From: Streptosporangium pseudovulgare
GTDB taxonomy: Bacteria > Actinomycetota > Actinomycetes > Streptosporangiales > Streptosporangiaceae
Assembly (NCBI RefSeq): GCF_014648055.1
Contig: NZ_BMQJ01000005.1
Span: 326,490 to 390,489 of the forward strand
Reading direction: 5' to 3'
Length of the DNA: 64,000 nt
Position 1 is the first letter of the stretch, and each line of letters begins with the position of its first letter. A program made the position numbers and the translations under genes. The notes under the pieces are model-generated. The model was not told the origin of the DNA and did not search any database. It saw nothing but the letters and a program-made list of their open reading frames with translations. This document shows positions 6,962-15,271 of the stretch, one piece after another.

Positions 6962-7617
6962 CACTGGAGTCCGGCGGCCGGGGCGAGCAGCTCCGGCAGC
7001 TCGTCGGCGAGGTCGCGCCAGGTCGACTCGCGCTGGTCGGGGGTGGAGCGGCAGCGGCGGCAGCCGTGCACGGCGACGACCGTGGACCGGCCCAGCGTCC
7101 CGTCGAGCAGGTGGAGGTGGCGCACATGCCCCGCTTCGGCGGCGCCGCCGTCGGCGAGCAGCGAGTCCGTCAGCCGGATCGTCAGCAGCGCCGCCAGCTC
7201 GGCGTGGTGCGGCAGGTGGCCCGCGGGCCCCAGCGCGGGGTCGGCGTCGTAGGCGTCGGCCAGCGCGGCGCCGAGGTGGTGGGCCGGGTCGTGCTGGCGG
7301 CGGCGCGTCGCGAAGCAGCGGGCGCAGGCGCCGTGTCCGGGGGCGGCGACCGGGCCGACCCGCAGGCGGGGGTGTTCCAGCACGACGGGGAACCAGGGGG
7401 TCCGGTAGGCGAAGGACGCGCCGTCCAGGGTCTCCTCCAGCCGCGGCGCGGAGCGGAAGGAGACCAGCGCCCGGACCCTGGCGGCCGGCCAGAGCGAGGG
7501 GTCCGGGTGGCCGTGCCCGTCGGCCGGGGTGACGGCGACGCCGTCCCGCAGCTCGCGCACCCGGCCGGCCACCGCCGCGCCGAAGCCGCCCAGCGTGATC
7601 AGGTGAAGCTCGTGCAT
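6961..7617 (-). CDS. Small ThiF/E1-like cyclodehydratase partner protein
   Basis: This 218-residue protein begins MHELHLITLGGFGAAVAGRV, a nucleotide-binding-like beta-alpha start seen in ocin-ThiF-type proteins. It has two cysteine pairs, CARC near residue 96 and CRRC near residue 190, suited to one structural zinc. In azol(in)e RiPP pathways such E1-like proteins activate the YcaO enzyme and/or bind the precursor leader. The start ATG at 7617 has AAGGACACCGCG in front and lies 17 nt after the YcaO stop. It lacks an obvious RRE, which the next gene supplies. The call rests on gene order and CxxC spacing rather than a strong sequence signature. Confidence 0.62.
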   Translation of the reverse strand: MHELHLITLGGFGAAVAGRVRELRDGVAVTPADGHGHPDPSLWPAARVRALVSFRSAPRLEETLDGASFAYRTPWFPVVLEHPRLRVGPVAAPGHGACARCFATRRRQHDPAHHLGAALADAYDADPALGPAGHLPHHAELAALLTIRLTDSLLADGGAAEAGHVRHLHLLDGTLGRSTVVAVHGCRRCRSTPDQRESTWRDLADELPELLAPAAGLQ

Positions 7618-7634
7618 CGCGGTGTCCTTCCTCG

Positions 7635-9032
7635 TCAGGCGAACGGCTGGGGCAGCGGGTTGAGGTCGGCCTCGGCGTGCACCCGGTGACCCATCCGGGC
7701 CGGGGCCTCGTACAGGCGGGGGTGCGCGGTGTAGCGGGCCGTGTGGACGAAGGAGAGCGGCATGAGCTGCGGGATGATCACCCGGACCACCCGGAAGCCG
7801 ACGTCCCTGGCCTCGTCCGTGGTGACCTCGACGGCGATCACGTCGCACCCGGCCGCGCCGAGCCGCTCGACCAGCAGGCGCAGGTCGCCCGCGGCGGTTC
7901 CGGTGGACAGGTCCGGCATCGCCGACAGCGGACGGCGCTCCCGGCCGTCCAGCAGGAAGGCGAAGTCGCCGGCCCGCCCGGGTGCGCCCATGTAGGAGGC
8001 GCCGTGGAAGACGTGCAGGAACTCGTCCGGGTCGGCCGGCCGGGGCCGGGGCACCTGCATGGCGATCCGCGACGACGCCGACTCCCGCATGAGCTTCCCG
8101 ACCGAGACGACCGGGTCCAGGTCGGTGTTGCACATCACGAGCTGGCCCAGGACCTCGTTGTCCGGCGTCAGGTCGACGGAGTAGACCGTCGGGACGCCGA
8201 GGTCGGTGGTCGCGTCGTAGAAGCGCGTCCGCACGTGCCCGGCCCGGTGCCTCTCCACGTACGGCGCCAGCCGCGCGGGGATCTCGTCCAGCTCGATGCG
8301 CGGCCAGGGGATGCGCTGCAGCCAGGTCAGGGCGATCGCGTCCCGCTCCACCACCTCGCAGATCCCCCCCACCAGCGCCGAGGCGAGGTCCGTGTGGGCC
8401 GCGCAGCCGGTCGAGATGGGCATCGTGAACCGCTCGGCGGCTGACTTGGCCCGGATGTGCATCCACACCATCACCGCCGGCACCCACACCGGCCGGTTCC
8501 CGGTCAGCGACCAGCCCCTGGTCCAGCGCATCGGCCCGGCCGGGTCGGGGGCGGTGACGATGCTCTTGGGATGGGCCAGCTCCCGGGGGGAGCAGCGCGG
8601 CACCGTACCCAGGTCGAGCGCCTCGTCGCCGAGCTCCTCCGCGGTGGCCCAGCGCAGGGCCGCCTCGTCGAAGACGCAGCTTGAGTAGCGCTCCAGCGAC
8701 TCGGCGACGCAGAGCCGGCCGGCGCGCTCGGTGCCGAGGCCGCCGCCGGCGCCGTCCATGCCGCCGCGGACGTCGGAGCCCGCGGCGGATTCGGCGATGT
8801 TCGGCGAGACCGCGGCCAGGTCGCCCATGGAGGCGGTGAAGATCGCGAACCGGGGCTCGCCGGGGTGGTTGGGGAGCCGCCGCACACGGCTGGCCAGGCC
8901 GTACGGGCTCACCAGGCGGTCCAGCTCGGCCAGCGCGCCCAGGGGCTCGGCGGCGGGGGCCGCCTCGGGTGCGGTGGTGCCCGTCGTCTCGGGTGCGGTG
9001 GCCCCCGTCGTCTCGGGTGCGGTGGCGCTCAT
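7635..9032 (-). CDS. YcaO-domain azoline cyclodehydratase
   Basis: The 465-residue protein carries the YcaO ATP-binding motifs AESLERYSS (E111, E114, R115) and GGICEVVERDAI. It ends in PLPQPFA, a PxPxP-type C-terminus typical of azoline-forming YcaO enzymes. These use ATP to phosphorylate backbone amides so that Cys, Ser or Thr side chains cyclise to thiazolines and oxazolines. Here the substrates would be the five downstream precursor peptides. The first 25 residues are repetitive (three TAPETTG-like units), an unusual disordered head. The start overlaps the ABC permease stop by 4 nt, so it is part of the cluster operon. Confidence 0.88.
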   Translation of the reverse strand: MSATAPETTGATAPETTGTTAPEAAPAAEPLGALAELDRLVSPYGLASRVRRLPNHPGEPRFAIFTASMGDLAAVSPNIAESAAGSDVRGGMDGAGGGLGTERAGRLCVAESLERYSSCVFDEAALRWATAEELGDEALDLGTVPRCSPRELAHPKSIVTAPDPAGPMRWTRGWSLTGNRPVWVPAVMVWMHIRAKSAAERFTMPISTGCAAHTDLASALVGGICEVVERDAIALTWLQRIPWPRIELDEIPARLAPYVERHRAGHVRTRFYDATTDLGVPTVYSVDLTPDNEVLGQLVMCNTDLDPVVSVGKLMRESASSRIAMQVPRPRPADPDEFLHVFHGASYMGAPGRAGDFAFLLDGRERRPLSAMPDLSTGTAAGDLRLLVERLGAAGCDVIAVEVTTDEARDVGFRVVRVIIPQLMPLSFVHTARYTAHPRLYEAPARMGHRVHAEADLNPLPQPFA

Positions 9033-9820
9033 CGCTTCTCACCGTCCGTCCAGCTGAACAGGGAGACGGCCCCGGCGGCGGCGACGAGCGCCACCCCGGC
9101 CATCACCAGCCAGCTCGTGACCACCGATCCCCCGGCCACCCCGGTCAGGTCCTGACGCAGCGCGTCGGCGAAGTAGGTGGTCGGCAGGTGCCCGGCCACG
9201 GTGCGCACCGCCTCCGGCAGGATCTCCATGGGCAGGAAGACCCCCGAGAGCATCAGCAGCACCGGCATGGCCAGCGCCAGCACGCCATTGGCCAGCTCGG
9301 CGTTGCGCATCCGCGCCGCCACCAGGTAGCCGGCCGCGAAGAGCATGACCAGGCCCAGCGCGCAGGTGACCAGGAGCCGGCCGATCGCCGACGGCTGCAG
9401 GAAACCCGTGGCCAGGGCGGCGGCCGACAGCACGGCGAGCTGGACGAGCGCGATGGCCAGCCGGGCGGGCGCCTGGGCCACGATGAAGGTCGTCCGGCGC
9501 AGTGGCGTGGTGCCGAGCATGCGCAGCGTGCCCTGCTGCCGCATCGTGATCAGCGGGGTGGCGGTGCCGAAGAAGGCCAGCGACATGAACGCCATGAGCA
9601 GCACCGCGGGGATGCCCGACCGGACGGGGTCGAAGCCGCCGCCGCCCCCCGAGGGGTTGAGCGTGCCCATGAACAGGAACATCGCCATGAACAGCAGCGG
9701 GAAGACCATGACGAAGAAGAGGCTCTTCGGATCCCTGACCAGCTCGCGGGCGTTGGCCCGGGTCAGCTCCGCGAAGGCGCCGGGCCGGCCTCCGGCCGCG
9801 GGCGGGGTGACGGCCGTCAT
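9029..9820 (-). CDS. ABC-2 type exporter permease of the RiPP cluster
   Basis: This 263-residue protein has about six hydrophobic segments, e.g. SLFFVMVFPLLFMAMFLFM near residue 35 and VLALAMPVLLMLSGVFLPM near residue 185. These are typical of ABC-2/DrrB-type permeases. It overlaps the ATPase gene by 4 nt upstream and the YcaO gene by 4 nt downstream. Context predicts export of, or immunity to, the modified peptide. Confidence 0.85.
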   Translation of the reverse strand: MTAVTPPAAGGRPGAFAELTRANARELVRDPKSLFFVMVFPLLFMAMFLFMGTLNPSGGGGGFDPVRSGIPAVLLMAFMSLAFFGTATPLITMRQQGTLRMLGTTPLRRTTFIVAQAPARLAIALVQLAVLSAAALATGFLQPSAIGRLLVTCALGLVMLFAAGYLVAARMRNAELANGVLALAMPVLLMLSGVFLPMEILPEAVRTVAGHLPTTYFADALRQDLTGVAGGSVVTSWLVMAGVALVAAAGAVSLFSWTDGEKR

Positions 9821-10848
9821 CGCCCGCCCCCGTTCCGCCCGGCGGGGGTGCTCTCGTGATGCCCTGCGGGGGCGTCCTCGTGGTGTCCGGCGGGGGCGCT
9901 CTCATGGTGCCCGGCCGCCAGCCGCAGGAAGACGTCCTCCAGGTGGCCGGTGCGGACCTCGATGCGCCGGGCGTCGAGCCCGGCGACGGCGCGGACGACC
10001 TCGTCGGTGTCGGAGGTGGTGACCGTCACCCGGCCGCCCTCCGCCGAGACGCCGGTGACGCACTCCAGCGCCGAGAGGGCGGCGAGGTCGGCACCGGTCT
10101 CGAAGGACACCTCGTGGGCCGCGCCCAGCCGGTGGACCAGCTCACGGGGGGTGCCCAGGGCGACCATCCGGCCGCCGACGACGATGCCGACGCGGTCGCA
10201 GAGCTCGGTGGCCTCCGTCATGTCGTGCGTGGTGAGCAGGACCGTGGTGCCCTCGGCGCGCTCGGCCCTGATCAGCTCCCACAGCTGCTGGCGGGCCTGC
10301 GGGTCGAGCCCGGCCGCGGGCTCGTCGAGGACGAGCACCTCGGGGTTGGCGATCACCGCGACACCGAGCAGGAGCCGGCGGCGCTGGCCTCCGGAGAGGG
10401 CCTTGACGCGCGTCCCGGCCTGCTCCTCCAGCCCGATGCGCCGGAGCGTGCCGGCCACGGTGCGGGGCGCGGCGTACAGGGACGCCCACAGCCGCAGGGT
10501 CTCCGTCACGGTCAGCGTGGTGAAGAGCGCCCCCTCCTGGGGCTGCACGCTCACCCGCCGGACGAACTCCGCCCGGTCACGCAGCGGGTCGAGGCCGAGC
10601 ACCCTGATCCGGCCCTCGGTCGGCTCCCTGAGGCCGACCAGGCACTCCACCGTGGTCGTCTTGCCCGCGCCGTTGGGGCCGAGCAGGCCGAAGACCTCCC
10701 CGGCGGGTACGGTCAGGTTCAGGCCGCCGACGGCGAGGTGGGCACCGTAGGCCTTCACCAGACCGTCGATCGTTATCGCGGTTTCCTGGTCTGGACTCGC
10801 GGGTGACTCCGTGCGCTCGGCACGTGTCCCGCTGTCGAGCATTGTCAT
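9817..10848 (-). CDS. ABC transporter ATP-binding protein of the RiPP cluster
   Basis: The 343-residue DrrA-type ATPase has Walker A GPNGAGKTTT, signature LSGGQRRRL, Walker B VLVLDEPAAGLDP and the H-loop LLTTHD. A C-terminal accessory domain follows. It ends in a His-rich tandem repeat with three AGHHE units, possibly a metal-binding or spacer tail. The start ATG at 10848 is chosen because GGGAGAG lies about 6 nt before it; the GTG at 10863 lacks a site. It is the first gene of the cluster operon in the transcription direction. Confidence 0.87.
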   Translation of the reverse strand: MTMLDSGTRAERTESPASPDQETAITIDGLVKAYGAHLAVGGLNLTVPAGEVFGLLGPNGAGKTTTVECLVGLREPTEGRIRVLGLDPLRDRAEFVRRVSVQPQEGALFTTLTVTETLRLWASLYAAPRTVAGTLRRIGLEEQAGTRVKALSGGQRRRLLLGVAVIANPEVLVLDEPAAGLDPQARQQLWELIRAERAEGTTVLLTTHDMTEATELCDRVGIVVGGRMVALGTPRELVHRLGAAHEVSFETGADLAALSALECVTGVSAEGGRVTVTTSDTDEVVRAVAGLDARRIEVRTGHLEDVFLRLAAGHHESAPAGHHEDAPAGHHESTPAGRNGGGR

Positions 10849-11048
10849 GCCGTTCTCTCCCACTGCCGGGACCGTTTGCTTGATCTCTGGCTGTGAGAGT
10901 AGGAGCGGCGGATTTCACCGCGATTTTCCCGCCGTTTTCCCCGGCGGCCCCGTCATTTCCGCCGGTTCCGCCGGTTCCGGCCGGCGCGCCCGCGTCCTCC
11001 GTACGGCGGACGGCCGGGCGCCCCCGCTCCTCCGGCGGCTCCCGGGGG
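10849..11048. other. Intergenic region upstream of the RiPP operon
   Basis: These 200 bases lie between the exporter ATPase start and the sortase stop, both on the minus strand. The RiPP operon promoter should be here. I see no convincing -35/-10 pair; the stretch is mostly C/G-rich low complexity. Confidence 0.5.
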
Positions 11049-11615
11049 TCAGGTTCTGGGGTCGGCCGGTTTGACGAGGGTGGCGTAGACGATGACGTTG
11101 TCGCGGTACTCGTGGCGGTCCCAGTCGAAGTCCCCGCCGCAGGTGATCAGCCGCAGGCCGTCCTGGAGGTAGACCTTGTCGGCCGGGAAGCGGTCCTTGC
11201 TCACCCGTTCGACGGAGTCCACCCGGTACTGGGCGACCTCGCCGTCGCTGCGCCTGACCTTGACGACCTGCCCCTCGCGGATGTCCTTGAGCCGGTAGAA
11301 GACCGCGGGGTCGGTCTTGGTGTCCACGTGCCCGAGGATCACCGCGGGGCCCTCGTCGCCGGGCACCGCGGTGTCCTTGACCCAGCCCGCCGCGTTCGGC
11401 TTGTCGTACGGCGGGAGCTCCACCTCGCCGTCCTTGACCCCGAGCTTCATCAGGGGCGCCTTGATGCCCAGCGAGGGGATCTCCACGCGTTCGGGCACCA
11501 CCGGGTCGCGGGCCTCCGGGACGTCCACGCCGGCGCCCCGGTGGAGGAGCACCATGACGAAGCCGGTGACGATCCCGGCGGTGATGACGCGTGACCAGCG
11601 GGTGGGTGCGGCCAT
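11049..11615 (-). CDS. Class F-like sortase
   Basis: This 188-residue protein has an N-terminal membrane anchor (VITAGIVTGFVMVLL). The sortase catalytic triad is visible: His in GHVDTK, Cys in LITCGG and Arg in FDWDRHEYRDN. Sortases cleave C-terminal sorting signals and attach proteins to the wall, or have other extracellular transpeptidase roles. It starts 6 nt after the stop of the lipoprotein gene, so the two are almost certainly co-transcribed, and that protein is the natural candidate substrate or partner. This pairing is common in Actinobacteria. Confidence 0.85.
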   Translation of the reverse strand: MAAPTRWSRVITAGIVTGFVMVLLHRGAGVDVPEARDPVVPERVEIPSLGIKAPLMKLGVKDGEVELPPYDKPNAAGWVKDTAVPGDEGPAVILGHVDTKTDPAVFYRLKDIREGQVVKVRRSDGEVAQYRVDSVERVSKDRFPADKVYLQDGLRLITCGGDFDWDRHEYRDNVIVYATLVKPADPRT

Positions 11616-11621
11616 CGGCGG

Positions 11622-12335
11622 TTACGGGCGGCGACGGCGGGCGATCACGACCCCCGTGCCGCCCAGCAGGGCGGCGGCCAGCAGCACCCCGGGCACCCCG
11701 AGCGGCGTGCCGTCGTCCTCCGGGCCGCCGGCCGCGGTGCCGCCGCCGCCGGTGGAGGGCGCGCGGGTGCTGATGACGGTCCGGGTCGGCCGGGGCTTCG
11801 GCTTGCGGGTCGGCTCGTCGGACGCCTCCTCGCCGGGTTCCGCGGTGGGCTTGGCGCTGGGCTTGGCGTCGCCCACCACCCGGAGGCTCGCCTTGCCGGT
11901 GTCGTTGGTGCCCTCGCACCGGGCGTTGACCTCGTAGACGCCGGCCGCGGTGCCGGGGGCCACGGTGGCCTGGCCCCGGACCCACGGCCGCGCGGTCGGC
12001 GTGGAGGCCGACGAGGGGGCGGGGCTGGGCGTGACCAGGATCGGGTCGAGGGTCACCGCGGTGCGGAAGATCCGGGACGACCCGGTGCCGCGGTGCTCCG
12101 GCCCGCCCTGGGGGATCGGGCAGTTGGCCAGGATCCACACCTTCTGCCCGGCCTTCACCCGGGCCGGCTGGAGCTGGACCTCGATGTCACCCCTGCTGGC
12201 GGACGTCTGCGACGCCGCGGGCGAGGCGGTCGCTCCCGCCCCCGAGTCCGCCTCGGCCGTGCATCCGGTCACCCCGAGAAGAGCGAGGCCGCCCAGAGTG
12301 GCCCCCAGAACCGCGGCATGCTTGACGCTTGGCAC
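11622..12335 (-). CDS. Lipoprotein with C-terminal membrane segment, sortase-linked
   Basis: GTG at 12335 (GGAG about 7 nt upstream) gives a 237-residue protein. Its start MPSVKHAAVLGATLGGLALL is a signal peptide followed by the lipobox LGVTGC. The middle has a beta-rich domain with two Cys (WILANC and NARCEG), then a Pro/Lys/Thr-rich linker. The C-terminus is a hydrophobic segment (GVPGVLLAAALLGGTGVVIA) and RRRR, like a sortase-substrate tail but without LPxTG or LAxTG. Having both a lipobox and a C-terminal anchor is unusual. The adjacent sortase suggests it is processed there. Its biochemical role is unknown. Confidence 0.75.
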   Translation of the reverse strand: MPSVKHAAVLGATLGGLALLGVTGCTAEADSGAGATASPAASQTSASRGDIEVQLQPARVKAGQKVWILANCPIPQGGPEHRGTGSSRIFRTAVTLDPILVTPSPAPSSASTPTARPWVRGQATVAPGTAAGVYEVNARCEGTNDTGKASLRVVGDAKPSAKPTAEPGEEASDEPTRKPKPRPTRTVISTRAPSTGGGGTAAGGPEDDGTPLGVPGVLLAAALLGGTGVVIARRRRP

Positions 12336-12449
12336 CGTCGCACTCCACTTCCCACTCCGGCCGACGACCCTCGCCCGGCACCACTGCACCTGTTCCCCTT
12401 AAAACAAGGGCAAACCCGCTTGGGACAATCATCGATCTATACCAACTGG

Positions 12450-12475
12450 GACGCGGAGCGAACGCGCGGGGTTCC
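12450..12475 (-). promoter_or_regulatory. Possible ECF sigma (SigE-like) promoter for lipoprotein-sortase pair
   Basis: On the minus strand GGAACC (12470-12475) and CGTC (12450-12453) are spaced 16 nt, matching the GGAAC-N16-CGT pattern of envelope-stress ECF promoters. It lies directly after tsaE and about 115 nt before the lipoprotein start. The match is short, so chance is possible. Confidence 0.35.
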
Positions 12476-12476
12476 G

Positions 12477-12920
12477 TCAGACGACGCCCTCCCACCGGGC
12501 GCCGACCCCGCGCAGCCGTACGGCACGCTCCTCACCGGTCTCGCCGCGCTCGATGGAGATCTCCAGCCGGTCCTCGGCCAGGCCCTCGACCAGGCCCTCG
12601 CCCCACTCCACGACCGTCACCGACTCCTCCAGCGAGGCGTCGAGATCGAGGTCGTCGACCTCCAGGTCGCCGCCCAGCCGGTAGGCGTCCACGTGCACGA
12701 GCGCCGGGCCCCCGGACAGCGAGGGGTGCACCCGGGCGATGACGAAGGTCGGCGAGGTGATGGGGCCGCGCACCTTGAGCCCGTCCGCGATCCCCTGGAC
12801 CAGGGTCGTCTTGCCCGCGCCCAGCGGCCCGGACAGCACCGCCAGGTCGCCCGGGCGCAGCAGTCCGGCCAGCTCCCTGCCGAGCTCCCGCATCTCCTCG
12901 GTGGTCGCCGCGATTCTCAC
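12477..12920 (-). CDS. tsaE: tRNA threonylcarbamoyladenosine biosynthesis ATPase TsaE
   Basis: The 147-residue protein has P-loop GPLGAGKTTL (residues 31-40), SPTFVIA and HVDAYRL, all diagnostic of TsaE. TsaE works with TsaB and TsaD in N6-threonylcarbamoyl modification of ANN-decoding tRNAs in the cytoplasm. The gene follows the hydrolase gene in a minus-strand run with alr and nnr, a common actinobacterial neighbourhood. Length is normal. Confidence 0.93.
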   Translation of the reverse strand: MRIAATTEEMRELGRELAGLLRPGDLAVLSGPLGAGKTTLVQGIADGLKVRGPITSPTFVIARVHPSLSGGPALVHVDAYRLGGDLEVDDLDLDASLEESVTVVEWGEGLVEGLAEDRLEISIERGETGEERAVRLRGVGARWEGVV

Positions 12921-12977
12921 TTCTCGATCAACTCCCCTGCGATGGTCGCGTCCTGCGGACCGCGCCCGGTGGCCCGG

Positions 12978-14123
12978 TCACCCGCGCGGGCCCCCGACGC
13001 CGTCGGCCCCGTCGGCCCCGTCGGCCCCGTCGGCCCCGTCGGCCTCGGCGACGTTGGCGGCGGCCTCGTCGGCGAGGGCCCGCTTGATCAGGTCGCGCAG
13101 TGCGTCGTTGACCACGGTAGGCCGTTCGAGCTGGACCAGGTGCGAGCTGTCGGGAACCTCGGTGAACTGGGCGCGGGGCAGTGCCGCCGCCATGGCCTTG
13201 CTGTGGTCCACCGGCGTCAGCCAGTCCTTGTCCCCCACGATGATGGAGGTCGGCACGTCGTCCAGCACTCCCAGGGCGGCCAGCTTGTCGTGGGCCATCA
13301 GCGCCGGGTAGAAGTCGGCGATCACCTCGAACGGGGTGGAGCGGATCATCGACTCGACGAAGTCCACCACCGTGGGGCTGACGTTGGTGGCGTCGCCGAA
13401 GCCCAGGTGGCGCAGCATCAGGAAGGCCAGGTCGTTGGCCGCCTCCCGGCCGCGGTCCACCAGCGTGCCCCGGCGGCCCAGCAGCGAGACCGTGCCCGGC
13501 GTGACCGTGTGCACGGCCCTGGCCAGCAGGGCGGGCAGTCCCAGGGAGACCTCGCCCAGCCTGCCGGCGGAGGTGGAGATCAGCGCGACCCCCCTGATCT
13601 TCTCCTCGAACAGCTCGGGGTGGCGGTCGGCCAGCGCCATGATCGTCATGCCGCCCATGGAGTGGCCCACCAGCACGCACGGGCCGGGCACCAGCTCTTC
13701 GATCACCTCGGCGAGGTCCTCGCCCAGCCGGTCGATGAGGGAGCCGTGGTCGTCGACCGGCGCGCGCGGCGAGCGTCCGTGGGAGCGCTGGTCCCACAGC
13801 ACCATCCGGTAGGAGTCGAGCAGGTCGCGCCGCTGGTAGTGCCAGGAGTCGAGGTTGAGGGTGTAGCCGTGGCAGAACACCACGGTCAGCGGGGCGTCCT
13901 CGGGGCCGTCGACCTCGGCGTGCAGGACGAGGCCGTCGGAGGCGGTGACCGCGGCGGGCCGGCCGCGCAGCTCGCCGAACGGCTCGCCGGCCTCCAGGTC
14001 GGGCCGGAGCCTGATGCGGCCGATGGCGTAGCGCTTGGCGAAGGCCGCGGCGGCCACCCCGGCGGACGCGGCGCCGACGAGCGCGCCGGCGACCCCCACC
14101 CTTCGCCGTGTGGCAGTGCCCAT
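12978..14123 (-). CDS. Alpha/beta hydrolase, membrane-anchored
   Basis: A 381-residue alpha/beta hydrolase with an N-terminal hydrophobic stretch (VGVAGALVGAASAGVAAAAFA). It has oxyanion region FCHGYTLN, nucleophile elbow VGHSMGGM, acid region GDKDWLTP and catalytic His in DSSHLVQLE. The substrate is unknown. The C-terminus carries repeated GAD units (ADGADGADGADG), encoded by a short tandem repeat. ATG at 14123 is preferred over an upstream in-frame start because AGGGGG lies 5 nt before it. It starts 20 nt after alr. Confidence 0.85.
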   Translation of the reverse strand: MGTATRRRVGVAGALVGAASAGVAAAAFAKRYAIGRIRLRPDLEAGEPFGELRGRPAAVTASDGLVLHAEVDGPEDAPLTVVFCHGYTLNLDSWHYQRRDLLDSYRMVLWDQRSHGRSPRAPVDDHGSLIDRLGEDLAEVIEELVPGPCVLVGHSMGGMTIMALADRHPELFEEKIRGVALISTSAGRLGEVSLGLPALLARAVHTVTPGTVSLLGRRGTLVDRGREAANDLAFLMLRHLGFGDATNVSPTVVDFVESMIRSTPFEVIADFYPALMAHDKLAALGVLDDVPTSIIVGDKDWLTPVDHSKAMAAALPRAQFTEVPDSSHLVQLERPTVVNDALRDLIKRALADEAAANVAEADGADGADGADGADGVGGPRG

Positions 14124-14143
14124 ACGACCCCCTGACGTGCCTC

Positions 14144-15271
14144 TCACCGGTGAACGCGCGGGACCCGCGAACCGATCCGGGTCACGATCTCATACGAGAT
14201 CGTGTCGAGGGAATCCGCCCATTCCTGGGCGGTCGGCTCGCCGCGCGAGCCGTCGCCGAACAGGATCACCTCGTCGCCCTCGGCCAGCGGGTCGTCCCCC
14301 ACGTCGATCATGAACTGGTCCATGCAGACCCGTCCGGCGATGCGGCGGCGTCGTCCACCCGCCATCACCTCCGCCCGATTTGTCGCGTATCGCAGAACGC
14401 CGTCCGCATACCCGAGGGGCACCAGTCCAAGCGTGGTCTCGCGATCCGTGACGTAAAGGTGTCCGTAGGACACCCCGGTTCCGGCCGGAACCCGCTTGGT
14501 CAGCGCGATCCGCGCGGTCAGGGTCATCGCCGGGCGGAGACCGAAATCCCCGAGCGCGGGCACCGGGCTCAGGCCGTAGACCGCGATTCCGGGGCGGACC
14601 ATGTCGTAGCGCGCCTGCGGCAGCGTCAGTGTCGCCGCCGAGTTGGCGATGTGCCGGACCACGTGGGACCCCGCGGCGCCCGCCTTCTCCGCCATGGCCA
14701 GCGCGTCGTCGAAGACGGCGAGCTGGGACTCGACCGACGGGTGCCCCGGCTCGTCGGCGCAGGCGAGGTGCGACCAGATCCCGACGATCTCGATCGTCCC
14801 CTCGGCCTGACGGGCCAGGGCCCGGTCGAGCAGCGCGGGCCAGTCGCCGAACGCCGCGCCACCGCGCGACAGACCGGTGTCGATCTTCAGGTGCACCCGG
14901 GCGACCCGGCCGGCGCGGACCGCCGCCTCGGCGATCCGGTCCACCAGGCCGGGGACCGCCGCCGACAGCTCCACGTCCCGGCCGACCGCCTCGTCCAGCG
15001 GCTCGCCGGGCGTCATGATCCACGCCAGGACCGGCGCGGTGACGCCGGCGTCGCGCAGGGCGAGGGCCTCGCGGATCTGGGCGGTGCCCAGCCGGGCGGC
15101 CCCGCCCTCCAGCGCGGCTCGCGCGGAGGCGACCATGCCGTGCCCGTAGCCGTCGGCCTTGACCACTGCCATGACCTCCGCCCCGGGGGCCCGGCCGGCC
15201 AGCAGGGCGACGTTGTCCCGGATCGCGGAGAGGTCCACCCGCGCCTCGGCGGGCGTCGTCGGGAAATTCAT
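14144..15271 (-). CDS. alr: Alanine racemase
   Basis: This 375-residue PLP enzyme interconverts L- and D-alanine for peptidoglycan. The PLP lysine is in VVKADGYGHG near residue 37, and the catalytic Tyr region reads VSYGHLY. RVCMDQFMID near residue 315 is a further family signature. The start ATG at 15271 overlaps the nnr stop by 4 nt, giving a coupled alr-nnr pair. Length matches the family. Confidence 0.95.
   Translation of the reverse strand: MNFPTTPAEARVDLSAIRDNVALLAGRAPGAEVMAVVKADGYGHGMVASARAALEGGAARLGTAQIREALALRDAGVTAPVLAWIMTPGEPLDEAVGRDVELSAAVPGLVDRIAEAAVRAGRVARVHLKIDTGLSRGGAAFGDWPALLDRALARQAEGTIEIVGIWSHLACADEPGHPSVESQLAVFDDALAMAEKAGAAGSHVVRHIANSAATLTLPQARYDMVRPGIAVYGLSPVPALGDFGLRPAMTLTARIALTKRVPAGTGVSYGHLYVTDRETTLGLVPLGYADGVLRYATNRAEVMAGGRRRRIAGRVCMDQFMIDVGDDPLAEGDEVILFGDGSRGEPTAQEWADSLDTISYEIVTRIGSRVPRVHR

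Noticed and set aside
5582..7252. 556-codon plus-strand frame
   Set aside because: Antisense shadow of the fusion and ThiF-like genes, with no ribosome site and no recognisable domain.
6961..9042. 693-codon frame covering the YcaO region and the ThiF-like gene
   Set aside because: Only its last 218 codons are real; the earlier part is a shadow of the YcaO gene in another frame.
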